Made by a program: the position numbers and the translations under genes. DNA of 64,000 bases. Origin: Actinomycetes bacterium. Its GTDB lineage: Bacteria > Actinomycetota > Acidimicrobiia > Acidimicrobiales > RAAP-2. Shown here piece by piece: positions 8,883-17,925 of this stretch. Position 1 is the first letter of the stretch. Each line of letters starts with the position of its first letter. Location of the stretch: the NCBI GenBank assembly GCA_021791895.1, contig JAJYVS010000010.1:1-64000 (forward strand). Reading direction: 5' to 3'. The notes below the pieces were generated by a model. It did no database searches, was not told the origin of the DNA, and saw only the letters and a list, made by a program, of their open reading frames with translations.

Positions 8883-10082
8883 ATGGAATGGCCGGCGGAG
8901 TTCCTCTGGGGAACGGCTGCATCGTCCACGCAGACCGACGGCGCCGCTCCGGCCTCGGACTGGTGGGACTGGGAGCGCAGCGGACATGCACCCATCTCCG
9001 GCGACGGCAACGGGTTCGCCACCCGCTATGCCGAGGACTTCGAGTTGCTGGCCGGCCTGGGGCTGACGCACCACCGGCTCTCGATCGAGTGGGCACGAAT
9101 CGAACCCGAAGAAGGACGCCGTGATCCCGATGCGATCACCCACGCACGTGACATCCTCCACGCTGCCCGCGATGCCGGCGTCGTGCCCTGGGTTTGCCTG
9201 CACCACTTCACGCTCCCGCGCTGGTTTGCCACACGGGGCGGGTTCCTCGTCGAAGCCAACCGGACCACGTATTGGCGGCGCCACGTCGAGTTCATGGCCG
9301 AGACCTTTGGCGACCTGGTCGGAGGCTGGAAGCCGGTGAACGAAACGAACTACTACGCCGGTGCCGCCTACGGGGGTCGGGGCTGGCCGCCGGGCCACAC
9401 CGACCGGCACGAACGAGCGCTGGCCGCCGAACAGATCCATCTGGCCACCGCCGAGGCCGCGGTGACGCTCCGCTCGACGGGAGCCCCGGTCGCATCCATC
9501 TTCGGGCTGTCCTGCGAGGTTCTCCTCGACGACGACGAGGCCACAACGAAAACGGCCCGTTCCCTCAGCGCGGTGAACTGGGATCCTGCCATCGGTCTGT
9601 TCCGCGATGGCGTGCTCCGCATCCCCGGGCGCGAGCCGTTGGAGCGCCCCGACCTCGTCGGCTGCTACGACCTCTTCGGCTTCTCTTACTACGCCACGAC
9701 CGGCGTAGCCCACGGACAGGTGGTCCGCTACCCCGCGGACGCCCCCGCCTCGCCGCTCGGCTACGCCATCTGGGCCGAAGGCCTGGGACTGGTCCTGGAG
9801 CGGCTCCACCACGAACTGCCGGGTACCCCCCTGCTCATCGACGAGTACGGGATCGGAACGGGGGATGACACCCAACGGGTTCACTATCTCGAAGTCGGTC
9901 TGCAGGTCGTGCACGATGCGCTCCGGCGAGGCATCGACGTCCGCGGCCTCTTCCACTGGACGGCCGTCGACAACTACGAGTGGCTACACGGCTACGAGGT
10001 GTCCTTCGGCATCATCGATGCCGACCGACGTGTCCGCCCGAGCGCGCTCCTGCTCGCCCAAGAAGCGAGCTCGTCGGGCTGA
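8883..10082 (+). CDS. Family 1 glycoside hydrolase (beta-glucosidase-like)
   Basis: A 399-residue TIM-barrel enzyme starting FLWGTAASSTQTDG, the GH1 N-terminal signature. RLSIEWARIEP and LHHFTLPRW mark early barrel strands. The acid/base Glu is E154 in KPVNETN (normally TFNEP), and the nucleophile is E321 in LLIDEYG (normally ITENG). Both glutamates are kept, but the flanking residues are unusual, and the protein is about 50 residues shorter than typical GH1 enzymes. The natural substrate is unknown. ATG 8883 has GGGAGA nine bases upstream; an in-frame ATG at 8865 is possible. No signal peptide, so cytoplasmic. Confidence 0.88.
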   Translation: MEWPAEFLWGTAASSTQTDGAAPASDWWDWERSGHAPISGDGNGFATRYAEDFELLAGLGLTHHRLSIEWARIEPEEGRRDPDAITHARDILHAARDAGVVPWVCLHHFTLPRWFATRGGFLVEANRTTYWRRHVEFMAETFGDLVGGWKPVNETNYYAGAAYGGRGWPPGHTDRHERALAAEQIHLATAEAAVTLRSTGAPVASIFGLSCEVLLDDDEATTKTARSLSAVNWDPAIGLFRDGVLRIPGREPLERPDLVGCYDLFGFSYYATTGVAHGQVVRYPADAPASPLGYAIWAEGLGLVLERLHHELPGTPLLIDEYGIGTGDDTQRVHYLEVGLQVVHDALRRGIDVRGLFHWTAVDNYEWLHGYEVSFGIIDADRRVRPSALLLAQEASSSG

Positions 10083-10132
10083 GGCATGGCACCGGTTCCC
10101 ACGCATCTCAGCTCACGAACGAGTCCGATGCC

Positions 10133-11653
10133 ATGAGCGGCCCGGTGCCGTTGCCGACCGCGGAGGAGTTGCGGATCGAAGTCCAAGCCATGGTCGACCT
10201 CGGAGCCCGTCTGACCGGAGCGGAGCCCCACGACCGCTTCTGCGCCTGGGTGGAACGCGAACTGACGGCCGCCGGGCTCCACCTCCTGGCCCCTGACGAG
10301 TATGCCTACGACCGTTGGCTCGCCGAGCGGGTCGCCCTGGAGGTGACGGGAAATGGCGGTTCTAGGACCGTCGAGGTCGCCTTCGCCTACGTTCGTTCGG
10401 CAAGCACGCCGGCCGACGGAGTGTCCGGGCCCCTCTTGCATCTAGGAGAGATGCCGCTCGCCACGGGGACGGGGGTCCCGGATGAAGGCGACCGCCAAGG
10501 GACGACGCCCCGCGAGATCCGGTCGTGGGCCGACAACCTTGATCGCGGCGAACTCGCCGGTGCGATCGTGGTGGTCGACGTGGCACTTCCGATGCGCCTG
10601 AGCGCGACGACCTTCGTGGCGCTGGCCGACTACTTGCACTGGCCGGGCCACGCCGCCGAGGAGTGGTCGGCAATCGACTACACGCGGCCCTGGGTCGGCC
10701 CCTGGCCGGAGCTCGGCGTCTTCGCCGAGCTCGGAGTGGCCGGCGTCGTTTTCGCTGCGGATGCGCCCCACGAGCTACTCGCCGGCAACTATTCGCCCCA
10801 CGTCGGTCGCCGGCAGCCGGTTCCGGCAGTGGTCGTCGGACAGGAGACCGCCTTGGTCCTCCGGCAACTGTGCCGGGCCGGACCCACCGCCGCTCGGCTG
10901 ACACTGCAGGCCCCGAGCACCCCGGTGAGGCTCCGCTCGGTGACCGCAGTGTTGCCGGGGACGAGTGACGAGGTGCTGGTGGTCAACAGCCACAGCGACG
11001 GCCAGAACGCCTTCGAGGAGAACGGCACGGTTGCCCTGGTCGCCCTGGCTCGCCACTTCGCGTCGCTCCCTCCCGACCGGCGGCTCCACCGCACCCTGGT
11101 CGTCACCACCTGGCCTGGGCACATGTCCGGCGAGGAAGGGATCGAGGATGCCTCATGCTGGGTGGTCGCCCACCCGGACCTCATCGAACGTGCTGCCGCC
11201 GCGGTGACCGTCGAACACCTCGGCGCCACCGAGTGGTCTGTCGGCGAGAGCGGGTACGGCCCGACCGGCCACCCAGAGCTCTACGGGATTTGGGCTACTC
11301 GGGGTCCAACGGCGGAGGCGGCCAAGGCCGCGCTGGTCGACGCCGATCTGCACCGGCACGCCGTCTTGAAGCCACCCATCCAGATCACACCGGGCCGTCC
11401 GTTTCACGATGCCGGTGTGCCCCACGTGTCCGGCATCGCCGGGCCCTCGTACCTCCTCGTCGTCTCCGAGGACGGCGAGATGGCCAAATTCGACCAGCAC
11501 CTCGCGGCCCGACAGGTGGCCTTCTACGCGGACGTGATCCGACGTCTCGACGCCATTGCGCTCGCCGACATGCGCGGCGTCGACCCGACCCTCGGCGGCA
11601 ACCCGCCCACCTACGTCGACGGACGCATCGCCCCGCTCGGCGGCAAGCACTGA
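10133..11653 (+). CDS. M28-family peptidase-like protein (aminopeptidase fold)
   Basis: A 506-residue protein. The C-terminal half resembles zinc aminopeptidases of family M28: HSDGQNAFEENGTVALVALARHF (metal-binding H-x-D), a GHMSGEEGIEDA segment where a catalytic Glu pair would sit, and a final GRPFHDAGVPHVSGIAGPSYL. The middle part (about 90-260) looks like an inserted PA-type domain. No signal peptide is visible, so a cytoplasmic role is likely. It follows the glycosidase by 50 bases on the same strand. Substrate unknown; a non-peptidase member of the clan is possible. Confidence 0.75.
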   Translation: MSGPVPLPTAEELRIEVQAMVDLGARLTGAEPHDRFCAWVERELTAAGLHLLAPDEYAYDRWLAERVALEVTGNGGSRTVEVAFAYVRSASTPADGVSGPLLHLGEMPLATGTGVPDEGDRQGTTPREIRSWADNLDRGELAGAIVVVDVALPMRLSATTFVALADYLHWPGHAAEEWSAIDYTRPWVGPWPELGVFAELGVAGVVFAADAPHELLAGNYSPHVGRRQPVPAVVVGQETALVLRQLCRAGPTAARLTLQAPSTPVRLRSVTAVLPGTSDEVLVVNSHSDGQNAFEENGTVALVALARHFASLPPDRRLHRTLVVTTWPGHMSGEEGIEDASCWVVAHPDLIERAAAAVTVEHLGATEWSVGESGYGPTGHPELYGIWATRGPTAEAAKAALVDADLHRHAVLKPPIQITPGRPFHDAGVPHVSGIAGPSYLLVVSEDGEMAKFDQHLAARQVAFYADVIRRLDAIALADMRGVDPTLGGNPPTYVDGRIAPLGGKH

Positions 11654-11849
11654 TCCGCCGCGCGCACGGGTAACTCCCCCTGCTCGAGCCGCCAGGACCT
11701 GCGAAGCGGGGGTCGAAGGGTCCACCGAGGGGCCCGATGTGCCCGACCCCGCCCCCGGACTGAGCGGGTGGATCAGCGACGAGCCGAAGGGATCGCGGCC
11801 GAGCCGCCGCGGTCGTCGCTGCCCGAGTTGCCTTGCCCCCGAGCGGCCC

Positions 11850-12216
11850 CCGGTGCTCAGCCGGTGAAAGGCTCGGCCCGGTCGCCCCTGCGCGAGACGG
11901 GACCCGATGGCCTCGGCGCAACGTTGCGGGGACCACACACTGGTGTCGACCTCGAGGTCGTAAGGCCCGTGAGCGTGGACCGTCTCTTGCCACCGCTCGA
12001 CGGCGGCCCGCAAATCGGGGGCGGCCGTCTCCCGGTCCACCCCCCAAGTCCGACGACGGCGCTCCCAAATCACCTCGATCGGACATCGGACTCCGACGAA
12101 CAACACCGGCAAGCCCTTCAGATGTCGGGCACAGCGGGTCAGGATCCCGAGGGGTCTCGAATACGCCTCGTGGTGACCGACATCGACGACCACGTTGAGG
12201 CCCACCCGTGTAGAGG
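11850..12216 (-). pseudogene. 3' part of a chloramphenicol-phosphotransferase-like gene
   Basis: On the minus strand the segment reads VGLNVVVDVGHHEAY, then LKGLPVLFVGVRCPIEVIWERR and YDLEVDTSVWSPQRCAEAI. These are conserved C-terminal blocks of chloramphenicol 3-O-phosphotransferase-like kinases. The N-terminal P-loop half is at 13468-13680, on the other side of an ISL3-type insertion. The frame at the junction does not match the upper part and about a dozen residues are missing. The frame also lacks a stop after the natural end near 11850, so the gene is dead. The 11654-11849 stretch beyond it holds no gene. Confidence 0.8.
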
Positions 12217-13132
12217 TGTCGCTTGATCATGTAGGCGACCTCGATCACCGGCTCAAGACGCGAGTGGGTGGCCCAGAAGAACCACTGCGCGTAGAACTTG
12301 GTCGCCCAGCCGGGCCGGTGATAGTTCCACAGGACCGCGAGCGACTCCTTGATGGCCCAGGCACGGGCCGTCTTCAAGTTGAGGGCCTTGAGGGCCGCGA
12401 ACGGCCCTTTGTGCTTGTCCGGCAGGTTGCGCTCGGCGTAGAGCCAGAGATACTTGGTCCCGGTCAGCGTCTTGATGCCCTCGGCCCGCAACTCCTTGTG
12501 CTCTCGCTTTGTCAGCGTGTCGAGGGCCTCGCCCATGTGCTTCATGATGTGGAACCGATCGAAGACGATCTTGTGCTCGGGGTCGACGAGGTGCTCTTTG
12601 ACCGAGTTGACATAGGGCTCCCACATGTCCATGGCCACCGCCTTGACGCCGGCACGCTCCTCGGGGCTGAACGCGTCGAAGTAGGCGTCCAGGCTCGACT
12701 GGCGTCGGTCCTCTGCGATGTACTCGACCCTGGCGTCTTCGATCGAATAGACCAAGGTGAGATAGGACTGGCCCTTGGCGATCGACTTCTCGTCCACCCC
12801 GATCAGGGCCGGAAGTCCTTGGTGAACCGGCTCTTGGGCTCGGCCCAGGGCAGAAGAACCTGGAGGACGCCGTGGTCGGGACACTCGACGCGCGGGGGAC
12901 GGGCGCAAAGGAAGGTCTGGAACCCTCCGGTGTCGAGGTGGCGCCAGGTGCGTGCCTCTGAGTGGTCGTAGAGGGCGAGCTCGGTGTCACACTTGGGACA
13001 GCGCCAGAGGCGTCCTTCCTTTTGGGCCAGGGAGATGTCGATGCGCCGGTCGTTGAGCGACATGGAGACGTCGTCGACGAACCAGGGATCTTCGAGTCCG
13101 AGGATCTGGGCGTAGAACTCGATGTCACGCAC
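12217..13132 (-). pseudogene. ISL3-family transposase, internally deleted and truncated
   Basis: The intact family is about 400 residues long. Here the GTG at 13132 starts VRDIEFYAQILGLEDPW, followed by an N-terminal zinc-finger-like region (CPKC...C...CPDHG). Near 12815 the frame changes and the helix-turn-helix segment between KSRFT and LIGVDEKSIAKGQSY is missing, about 50 residues in homologues. The DDE catalytic domain continues in the second frame (VDEKS; VAMDMWEPY; HKIVFDRFHIMKHM), then breaks off at MIKRHL, before the final catalytic Glu region. It cannot encode an active enzyme. Confidence 0.85.
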
Positions 13133-13167
13133 GGCGACCACCTCCTGTGTACGTTCCCGACCCATCC

Positions 13168-13193
13168 GGGAGCGACACCGGGGTGTCGCTCCC
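13168..13193. promoter_or_regulatory. Perfect 12-bp hairpin upstream of the transposase start
   Basis: GGGAGCGACACC, two G, then GGTGTCGCTCCC form a perfect inverted repeat 36 bases upstream of the transposase start on its coding strand. In RNA this would be a very stable stem. Insertion sequences often use such leader hairpins to stop read-through transcription or to hide the ribosome binding site. The alternative is a transcription terminator for a lost upstream gene. Confidence 0.6.
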
Positions 13194-13467
13194 ATGAGCG
13201 CCGCCAGCCACCGACGAGCCCCGGGGTCAAGGGACCGACGCAGTCGAAGCGAGAACCGGAGCGCAGCGGAGGCTCGCAGCGACCCTTGATGCCCGGAGCA
13301 AGGAGGTGGCACCAGGCATCGTCAGCGGTTCAGCGGTCAGGGCATTTGCTCAGCTCATCGCCGAATCGGTCCCCAGCGGTCGCCACGCCTCCCGCGTCAG
13401 ATGCTCATAACCGAACGGCTGTTCGTCGAACTCACCCACGGAGAACCCGGAACAACCAATGGTTTAA

Positions 13468-13680
13468 GTAGAGGGCGACCACCAAATCCTCGAGTTCGGG
13501 CCGTTCTCCACCGGGGCGAAGCCCAATGCCCGGAGCCAACCGGGCGGGGGTCGCCCGCATGGCGGTGTCCACCCCAAGGTTGACCCAAACCCCGGCGAGG
13601 TGGTCCTGGATCGCGCCTGCGATCAAACTTTTCCCCGACCGGGGAGGGCCGTTCAGGATCACGACCTGACCGGGCACCAC
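13468..13680 (-). pseudogene. 5' part of a chloramphenicol-phosphotransferase-like gene
   Basis: From the GTG at 13680 the minus strand reads VVPGQVVILNGPPRSGKSLI, with a Walker A P-loop GPPRSGKS near residues 11-18. It continues to LEDLVVALY, where the insertion element begins. This is the N-terminal half of a CPT-like kinase (P-loop family, about 175 residues when intact) that would phosphorylate chloramphenicol or a related small molecule. It begins 15 bases after the F420-type oxidoreductase stop and was probably co-transcribed with it. The remainder lies at 11850-12216. Confidence 0.8.
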
Positions 13681-13694
13681 CGATCGTGTGACCT

Positions 13695-14579
13695 TCAGGT
13701 CTGGAGCCCTCCGATCGCCGTCGCCAGATCCTCCAACTCGGCGCGCCAGCTCGACGGCGCTACCGCCGGACGAAGCACGAACTTGGAGAATCCCACCTCG
13801 ATGAACCGTTCGATGTTCTCGCGTAGCGCCTCGAAGCCAACCGGGACGAGCGCACGGGGGTCCCGGCCGCGGGACCGGGCCGACATGGCTGCCACCACTC
13901 GGTCCTCGAGCGGGGTTCGGCCGTAGATGATGTTCGCCCCGAAGTGCTCGGGGCTGATCTCCCGCCCGGCTTCCTCAGCCGCGTCCTCGATGACCCGACG
14001 ACCGGCGGAGGCCTCTTCCGGCGAGCACAGCGAAGGCAGCCAGCCATCGGCGATCCGGCCACAGCGAACCAGGGAGCGGTGCGCCATCCCACCCAGCCAG
14101 ACGTCGAAGGGTCGCTGCACCGGCAGCGGCCACAGCTCGGTCGGAGGGAACCGGCCTGCTGGGCCGTCGTGGCCAACCCGCTCGCCATCCCACAGCCGTC
14201 GCAGCACGGGCAACAGCTCCTCGATCACATCGCCACGCGCCGATGTCTCGACCCCCACCGCGTCCCGTTCTGGTGGCTGGGTCAAACCGGGTACCACGGT
14301 GAGCAGGAATCGGCCTCCGGTCAACGCATCGGCCGTTGCCACCTGCTTGGCCAGCCGCAACGGGTTCCGCCCGGGCACGAGGGCCGTCGTCCCCAACTTC
14401 AACTTCTTGTTGTGCCCGCCGATCCAAGCCAAGGCCACGATGGGATCGAAAGCGGGCTGAGTCAGGACCTCTGGCAGCCAGATGGAGTCGAACTCGAGTG
14501 ACTCCATGTCGTCGACCAGGGTCCCGAAGGCGACGGGGTCGGCATCACCACGGGCGCTCACGCCGATACGGATCTTCAT
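13695..14579 (-). CDS. LLM-class F420-dependent oxidoreductase
   Basis: A 294-residue TIM-barrel protein of the luciferase-like superfamily. The order MKIRIGVSARGDADP, SIWLPEVLTQPAFDPIVALAWI, KLKLGTTALVPGRNPLRLAKQVATADALTGGRFLL is typical of actinobacterial F420-dependent reductases and dehydrogenases. A deazaflavin cofactor is inferred from the family, not shown. It lies 35 bases downstream of threonine aldolase and 14 bases upstream of the broken kinase gene, so the three formed one unit. Substrate unknown. Confidence 0.85.
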   Translation of the reverse strand: MKIRIGVSARGDADPVAFGTLVDDMESLEFDSIWLPEVLTQPAFDPIVALAWIGGHNKKLKLGTTALVPGRNPLRLAKQVATADALTGGRFLLTVVPGLTQPPERDAVGVETSARGDVIEELLPVLRRLWDGERVGHDGPAGRFPPTELWPLPVQRPFDVWLGGMAHRSLVRCGRIADGWLPSLCSPEEASAGRRVIEDAAEEAGREISPEHFGANIIYGRTPLEDRVVAAMSARSRGRDPRALVPVGFEALRENIERFIEVGFSKFVLRPAVAPSSWRAELEDLATAIGGLQT

Positions 14580-14614
14580 GTGGTCATCTCATCATCCGGT
14601 TCTTCATCTGGTCA

Positions 14615-15631
14615 TCATGGAGCATTGGACAACGTCGCGATGGCCCGCTCGAGTCCGGCATCGTCGACGTCGTGGTGGGTCATGAGACGCATCACCCCTA
14701 GAGCGATCGTTCCGCCCAGGACCCCGCCCGAGCGGAGGTGCTCGAGGAGCCCGTCGGTGTCGGGGTGCTCGAACACGACGCAGTTGGTCGCCACGGCGTC
14801 AGGGACCAGCCCACACCCCGGCCAACGCTCAGCGACGGCCTCGGCGAGTCTCCGGGCCCGCGCGTGGTCGTCGGCCAGTCGTTCCACCATGGTTCGAAGC
14901 CCAACGAGCCCGGCCGCCGCGACGACCCCGGCTTGGCGCATCGACCCGCCCAACCGGTGCCGTTCCACCCGCGCCCGATCGATGAACTCGCCCGAACCAG
15001 CCAGGACCGAGCCGACCGGTGCGCCCAGGCCCTTCGACAGACAGGCCATCATGGCCGTCGCGCCCGAGACCAACCGGGCGACGGGGATCCCCGTCGAGAT
15101 CTCGGCGTTGAAGATCCGGGCGCCGTCCACATAGAGCGGGAGATCGCCCGCGGCGGCGAGGAGCGCCGCCATGGCTTCGGGGAGCACCACCCTGCCGCCG
15201 GAGGCCATGTGGGTGTTCTCGACGGCGAGCAGCCCCACCGACGGGAGGTGGTGCGCCGACCCCGCTCGGGCCCGCACGACGGCGGCCGGGTCGAGTCGAC
15301 CGTCCTCGTCGTCGAGCGGGGTCAGCTGGGCCTGGGAATTCCGGGCCCCCGCGCCGTTCTCGTAGGCGATCAGATGGGCGCGGCGACCGGCCAGGACGGC
15401 GGTACCGGCCGGGGCCAGGACCCGAAGGGCCACCTGGTTGGCCATGGTCCCCGACGGCACGAAGAGGGCGGCCTCCATCCCCACGCGCTCGGCGAAGGTC
15501 GCCTCGAGCTCGTTGACTGTCGGGTCCTCGCCGTAGCCGTCGTCACCGACCTCGGCCTCGGCCATCGCCTTGCGCATCGCCGGGGTGGGCCGGGTGACCG
15601 TGTCGCTCCGCAGATCGACGAATGACGACAC
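14615..15631 (-). CDS. Low-specificity threonine aldolase
   Basis: A 338-residue PLP enzyme that splits threonine or allo-threonine into glycine and acetaldehyde. It opens with VDLRSDTVTRPTPAMR and GDDGYGEDPTVNELE, both diagnostic, followed by FVPSGTMANQVAL and VDGARIFNAE. The PLP lysine lies in MACLSKGLGAPVGSVL. GTG 15631 was chosen because the conserved N-terminus begins there and TACCAT (15639-15644 on the minus strand) stands seven bases upstream, a leaderless layout. The gene is divergent from the oxidoreductase at 15752. Confidence 0.92.
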   Translation of the reverse strand: MSSFVDLRSDTVTRPTPAMRKAMAEAEVGDDGYGEDPTVNELEATFAERVGMEAALFVPSGTMANQVALRVLAPAGTAVLAGRRAHLIAYENGAGARNSQAQLTPLDDEDGRLDPAAVVRARAGSAHHLPSVGLLAVENTHMASGGRVVLPEAMAALLAAAGDLPLYVDGARIFNAEISTGIPVARLVSGATAMMACLSKGLGAPVGSVLAGSGEFIDRARVERHRLGGSMRQAGVVAAAGLVGLRTMVERLADDHARARRLAEAVAERWPGCGLVPDAVATNCVVFEHPDTDGLLEHLRSGGVLGGTIALGVMRLMTHHDVDDAGLERAIATLSNAP

Positions 15632-15751
15632 GGACCCGATGGTACCGGGGTACCTCGGCCAGAAACGCCAGTGCAAGCGGTCGATGGTGCGCGCGCGGAC
15701 TCGTCACGCTGGAGCGTGGACTGAGCAGGGACTCTCGTCGTAGGATGTACC
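15632..15751. promoter_or_regulatory. Divergent leaderless promoters
   Basis: The gap holds back-to-back -10-like hexamers. TACCAT on the minus strand (15644-15639) stands seven bases before the GTG at 15631. TAGGAT on the plus strand (15741-15746) stands five bases before the ATG at 15752. Neither gene has a ribosome binding site, so both transcripts probably start at or within a base or two of the start codon. Confidence 0.5.
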
Positions 15752-16744
15752 ATGCGGCCGGTACGACCACTGGGGTTACCGCGATCGGTCGGGGTAATCC
15801 TCCCAACCATCCCTTGGCGCGAAACCGCTGGTCCCGTTGGTAGTACTCAAGGTGATACCCGATCGCCTACCACCGGTGCTACCGAGGCCCTGCGAGCTGT
15901 CGTGGCCGGTGCCGAGGCGGCTGGGGCGAGCGGGTTGTGGGCCTGCGACCATCTCTTCTGGCACCAGCCCCTGCTCGAACCGATGACCGCGCTGACGGTC
16001 GCGGCGACGGCGTCGACGACCGCCAGCCTCGGAACCTGTGTGCTCCAACTTCCCCTGCGGAACCCGGCCGTCGTGGCCCGCCAGGCCGCCACGCTTCAGA
16101 CCCTGGCGTCGGGCCGGTTCGTCCTGGGACTGGGGGTCGGCAGCCACCGGGGGGAGTACGAGGTCGCCGGCGTCGACTACTCCCGTCGGGGGCGGCTGTT
16201 GGACGAGGGTGTCGCGGTCCTGCGCCGGGCATGGGCGGGGACGGACGACGATCGGTACCGTCTGGATCCCCCGGTCGGACACATCCCGATCTGGTTCGCC
16301 GGTTCGAGCGAACGCGCCATGGCCAGGGCGGCCCGGGAAGGGGACGGCTGGGTCCCGCTCTTCGTGCCGGCCGCCGAGTACGCCGGAGCCCGGGGGAAGC
16401 TCCTCGAGCTGGCGGGACGATCCGGGCGCGACCCGGCCTCGCTCGATACGGCCGTGGTCGTGGTGCTGTGCACCGGCGACAACGTCGAGGTCGCCCGCAA
16501 GTCGGGCACGTCGTGGCTCGCCGACCTCTACGACCTCCCGCCCAAGGCCTTCGAACGCCACCTCATCGCCGGATCGGCCGAGGACTGCGCAGGTGCAGTC
16601 AGCGCCTACCATGACGCCGGAGCGGCCCACGTGATCGTGCTGATCGCCGCAGACGAAACCCTCGAGCACCTCGGTCCGCTGCTCGAGGCGCTCCCGCGTC
16701 CCGCCGAGCCCCAAAGAACCGTCGAACTCGGAGTCGCCCCATGA
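15752..16744 (+). CDS. LLM-class F420-dependent oxidoreductase (second copy type)
   Basis: A 330-residue luciferase-like barrel protein with ASGLWACDHLFWHQPLLEPMTAL, LQTLASGRFVLGLGVG and HIPIWFAGSSERAMARAAREGDGWVP. The last is the phosphate/F420-binding segment of this superfamily. It is not closely alike to the one at 13695 outside the shared fold. Its TGA overlaps the start of the thiolase gene (ATGA at 16741-16744), making it the first gene of a coupled five-gene operon. Substrate unknown; a redox step on a CoA-linked or ketone intermediate fits the neighbours. Confidence 0.85.
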   Translation: MRPVRPLGLPRSVGVILPTIPWRETAGPVGSTQGDTRSPTTGATEALRAVVAGAEAAGASGLWACDHLFWHQPLLEPMTALTVAATASTTASLGTCVLQLPLRNPAVVARQAATLQTLASGRFVLGLGVGSHRGEYEVAGVDYSRRGRLLDEGVAVLRRAWAGTDDDRYRLDPPVGHIPIWFAGSSERAMARAAREGDGWVPLFVPAAEYAGARGKLLELAGRSGRDPASLDTAVVVVLCTGDNVEVARKSGTSWLADLYDLPPKAFERHLIAGSAEDCAGAVSAYHDAGAAHVIVLIAADETLEHLGPLLEALPRPAEPQRTVELGVAP

Positions 16745-17925
16745 CCCGCAACCTCTTCGTCCTCGGCACGGCCATGACCGACATGAGCAGGCGGGACCGG
16801 ACCCCCGAACAGATGGCCCTCGAGGTTGTCGACGGGGCGTTGGGGGAGGCCGGGGTAGGCCCGGATGATCTTTCGCTGGTGGTGGTCGGCAACGCAGGCG
16901 GCGGGAGACTGAGCGATCAGGGGTCCATCCGAGGTCAGGCCTGGCTCCGGAAGTCCCCACTCGGCGACGTCCCGATCGTGAACGTCGACAACTCCTGTGC
17001 CGGCGGGACCTCGGCGCTGCACCTCGGCGGGCTCTCGGCGCTGGCCGAAGACCGCCCCGTCCTCGTGGTCGGGGTCGAGAAGATGTGGACGGGAGACCGC
17101 CACGCCACGTTGGAAGCCATCGAGGCCGGGCTTCCGGCCGACTACCGGGCCGACATGCACGCTCGACTGGCCGAGCGGGGCAATCCGGCCGGGAGCATCC
17201 TGATGGGCCTGAATGCCGCATGGGCCGAGCAGTTCATGGCCGAGCGGGGCGCCACCATCGAGCAGATCGCGGCGGCAGCGGTGAAGGCGCGTCGCCACGG
17301 CTCGATGAATCCATTGGCCCAGTGCCAGAGCACGGTGACATCGGAGGAGGTGCTCGGTTCGCCCCAGGTCGCCGGGGTGCTGACCAGACAGATGTGCAGC
17401 TCGTTCACCGATGGGGCCGCCGCGGTGGTGGTCGGGACCGGCCACCCCGGATCGGTCCCGCTGGCCAGGATCGTGGGTTCGGTCGCCCGTTCAGGGTGCG
17501 GCAATCTGGACTACCACGACCGGCTGACCGAGACGGCCCGGGCCGCCTACGAGGCGTTCGGTCTCGGACCCCAGGACTTCGACATGGTGGAACTGCACGA
17601 CGCCACCAGCGCCGAGGAGCTCTTCGCGCTGGAATCCCTCGAGATCTTCGGGCCCGGCGAGGCCGGACCAGCCACCCTGGCCGGCGACACCGCCGTCGGA
17701 GGTCGGGGCATCACGGTCAATCCGAGCGGCGGGCTGGTCGCAAGGGGTCACCCCCTCGGCGCTACCGGGATCGCCCAGGTCGTGGAGCTCGTCACCCACC
17801 TCGCCGGACGGGCCGGACACCGCCAGGTCGAGGGCGCAAGGCTCGGTCTTGCCGTCAACACGGGGGGAGTCGTGGACGGGGACGCCGGCTACGTCGGGAT
17901 GACCGCGGTCGCGGGGGTCCGGTGA
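16741..17925 (+). CDS. Thiolase-family protein (acetyl-CoA acetyltransferase-like)
   Basis: A 394-residue thiolase fold. The nucleophilic Cys is present at residue 86 (NVDNSCAGGTSALH), and the active-site His lies in GLVARGHPLGATG near 335-342. The usual C-terminal CxG loop is replaced by NTGGVVDG, as in the SCP2/lipid-transfer branch of the family. It could cleave or condense beta-ketoacyl-CoA. It is coupled to the preceding gene by ATGA and to the following synthase by GTGA (17922-17925). Confidence 0.88.
   Translation: MTRNLFVLGTAMTDMSRRDRTPEQMALEVVDGALGEAGVGPDDLSLVVVGNAGGGRLSDQGSIRGQAWLRKSPLGDVPIVNVDNSCAGGTSALHLGGLSALAEDRPVLVVGVEKMWTGDRHATLEAIEAGLPADYRADMHARLAERGNPAGSILMGLNAAWAEQFMAERGATIEQIAAAAVKARRHGSMNPLAQCQSTVTSEEVLGSPQVAGVLTRQMCSSFTDGAAAVVVGTGHPGSVPLARIVGSVARSGCGNLDYHDRLTETARAAYEAFGLGPQDFDMVELHDATSAEELFALESLEIFGPGEAGPATLAGDTAVGGRGITVNPSGGLVARGHPLGATGIAQVVELVTHLAGRAGHRQVEGARLGLAVNTGGVVDGDAGYVGMTAVAGVR

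Larger units (their letters stand above)
12217..13467 (-). mobile_element. Decayed ISL3-family insertion sequence inside a kinase gene
   Basis: The element carries an ISL3-type transposase remnant on the minus strand, plus about 335 bases of upstream sequence up to 13467. The same seven bases GTAGAGG stand at 12210-12216 and 13468-13474, directly bordering the limits given here; this may be a target duplication or microhomology at a deletion. The end near 12217 lacks the transposase C-terminus and terminal inverted repeat, so at least one end is lost. The target gene is the chloramphenicol-phosphotransferase-like gene whose two parts flank it. Confidence 0.75.

Noticed and set aside
11385-12908. 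A single 507-codon protein on the minus strand
   Set aside because: It joins a transposase fragment to antisense sequence of the M28 gene; no such protein architecture is credible.
12210-13474. GTAGAGG copies as a proven target-site duplication
   Set aside because: The kinase halves are out of frame when joined at this repeat and the element lacks one end, so microhomology at a deletion is as likely.
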